Below, piece by piece: positions 63,239 through 64,000 of a stretch of DNA of 64,000 nt. The stretch is taken from NCBI GenBank assembly GCA_900618425.1, contig UZAN01040981.1, positions 1 through 64,000 of the forward strand. The letters run 5' to 3'. A program made the translations under genes and the position numbers. Below the pieces are notes generated by a model. The model searched no databases. It worked only from the letters and a program-made list of their open reading frames with translations, and was not told where the DNA came from. How positions within the stretch are numbered: position 1 is the stretch's first letter; every line of letters starts with the position of its first letter. This DNA comes from Echinostoma caproni. Taxonomy: Eukaryota > Platyhelminthes > Trematoda > Plagiorchiida > Echinostomatidae.

Positions 63239-63487
63239 CTAATTTCTTTTTTGTCTTCTGGTAACGAGCAATGTCTCCCCGGATACGAAGATCTTCATCT
63301 GCTTGGTATTGATATGACTGAGTTTCAGACCTTTCATGAGAATTGCTGATTCTGCGGTTGTGAGTTGGTGTTTGGAGAAGTTGTGAATCAACTCGGAGTA
63401 TCCTGAGTGTGTTGCGCCTAACTTCTCAAGTTTTCTGTTTAGTGTCATTCCGGTTTTTAAATGGTTTGCGGTTGAAGTCTCTTCCAT
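63239..63487 (-). pseudogene. Penelope-like N-terminal domain segment
   Basis: Reads ELIHNFSKHQLTTAESAILM followed by KGLKLS, the (N)LSxxxLTxxExxxLxKGLxF block found at the start of Penelope-like RT proteins. The frame ends at a stop near 63239, and the next block is in another frame. The probable start ATG is at 63487-63485, but the conserved protein may begin further upstream. Confidence 0.7.
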
Positions 63488-63560
63488 AACGTTCTTTATT
63501 CATTCGAACGTTTACGTCCCCACAAGCTGTTCTGGTTGTTGTTTTCCCATGGATTATCCT

Positions 63561-64000
63561 GTAAATTGTGCTTTGTTACGTTAAAGAAAAAGGCAAAATT
63601 TGATATCGAAAATCCCAGCTTGTTTACTCATACAATTCTGTTTCTGTCCTCTTCTCTCTGATAACGGGAACTTTTGGTTTTGAGTGCTGCTTGCTTCACT
63701 ATAGTGACAACAATACGAACATTCAAAGCTGTGCACAAAAATGACCTTAATTTCAAGGTTGACTTTGAATGAAGTGGTATTTCTCGAATTAATTGAGTTA
63801 GATAATAAACATAGATCATTTTTATGAAACCTTATTTAATGCAATTTCTCTGGGTTGTGAAAGAATTTCATTTGGTCATCCAATAGAGTTGCTATAATGG
63901 ATATATGAAATAAAATAATGCCTCATAACAAATAACAGAGAAGGCAAGGGTTGATGGAAATATTTGAGGATAATTCTTGAATCGTTCCTAATAAAACTAT
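63561..64000. other. Sequence upstream of the Penelope-like element, nothing recognised
   Basis: The last 440 bases contain no recognisable gene. Part may be the 5' region of the Penelope-like element, whose terminus was not located. Confidence 0.3.

Larger units (their letters stand above)
61349..63560 (-). mobile_element. Penelope-like retroelement (RT plus GIY-YIG), decayed
   Basis: On the - strand the order is an N-terminal domain (63487-63239), the pre-palm region (63178-62939), the RT palm (62938-62205), a connector and a GIY-YIG endonuclease (about 62000-61560), then a tail containing gatcgaaacgttacaataaa (about 61450-61430). This is the complete order of an endonuclease-bearing Penelope-like element. 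Two frameshifts before the palm, a TAG at 62446-62444, another frameshift near 62210 and several stops in the connector make it inactive. The outer terminal repeats usual for this class were not identified. An (AT)n run lies at about 61362-61384. Confidence 0.8.

Overview
The window reads as nuclear DNA of a large, AT-rich, repeat-laden animal genome, most probably a flatworm of the trematode type. The basis is the mix of old non-LTR (CR1-like, RTE-like) and Penelope-like retroelements, tRNA-derived SINEs and hammerhead-ribozyme-like repeats of the kind known from schistosomes, plus a gene with a 13 kb intron. Species cannot be named from the sequence. There are no bacterial features (operons, ribosome binding sites, CRISPR) and no long uninterrupted non-transposon reading frames.

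The only host gene I can support well is on the + strand. A donor site at 1658 and an acceptor ending at 14987 join in phase. Together they encode the last membrane-spanning segment and a short cytoplasmic tail resembling neurexin-IV/contactin-associated (CNTNAP/Caspr) receptors, with a stop at 15173-15175 and a poly(A) signal near 16095. The intron holds a 600 bp palindromic element (5290-5886), a hammerhead-like ribozyme (10764-10808) and two SINE copies. Three other possible coding exons (19603-20160 -, 32384-32655 -, 36345-36617 -) are weak.

Transposon relics by region: 1-690 + CR1-like RT C-terminus; 16490-16840 - RTE-like RT end; 23950-24800 + non-LTR RT linker; 38090-38500 + Penelope-like RT N-terminal part; 46870-47220 and 50910-51290 + two halves of one Penelope-like RT; 47230-50909 + an almost full-length CR1-like element inserted between those halves; 61349-63560 - a Penelope-like element with RT and a decayed GIY-YIG endonuclease. 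All carry stops, frameshifts or lost catalytic residues, so I see no element able to move on its own.

Small RNAs and SINEs: five places have hammerhead-ribozyme architecture (10764-10808 +, 58937-58981 +, 22551-22590 -, 43838-43877 +, 61105-61144 +). The first two fold convincingly as type I hammerheads with 5-6 bp helix I, 4 bp helix II, and a GTC cleavage triplet, each with a single core substitution. The 22 kb copy lies just downstream of a tRNA-like Pol III promoter on the same strand, an arrangement like the schistosome SM-alpha SINE. A separate tRNA-derived SINE family without a ribozyme is present at 13489, 45427, 33584 (-) and 10386 (-).

Assembly: two N-runs and one single N are flanked by identical sequence on both sides, so they are probably false gaps that duplicate real sequence. 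One interrupts the CR1-like reverse transcriptase and, collapsed, its frame is continuous. Long stretches between the listed features are AT-rich DNA in which I recognise nothing.
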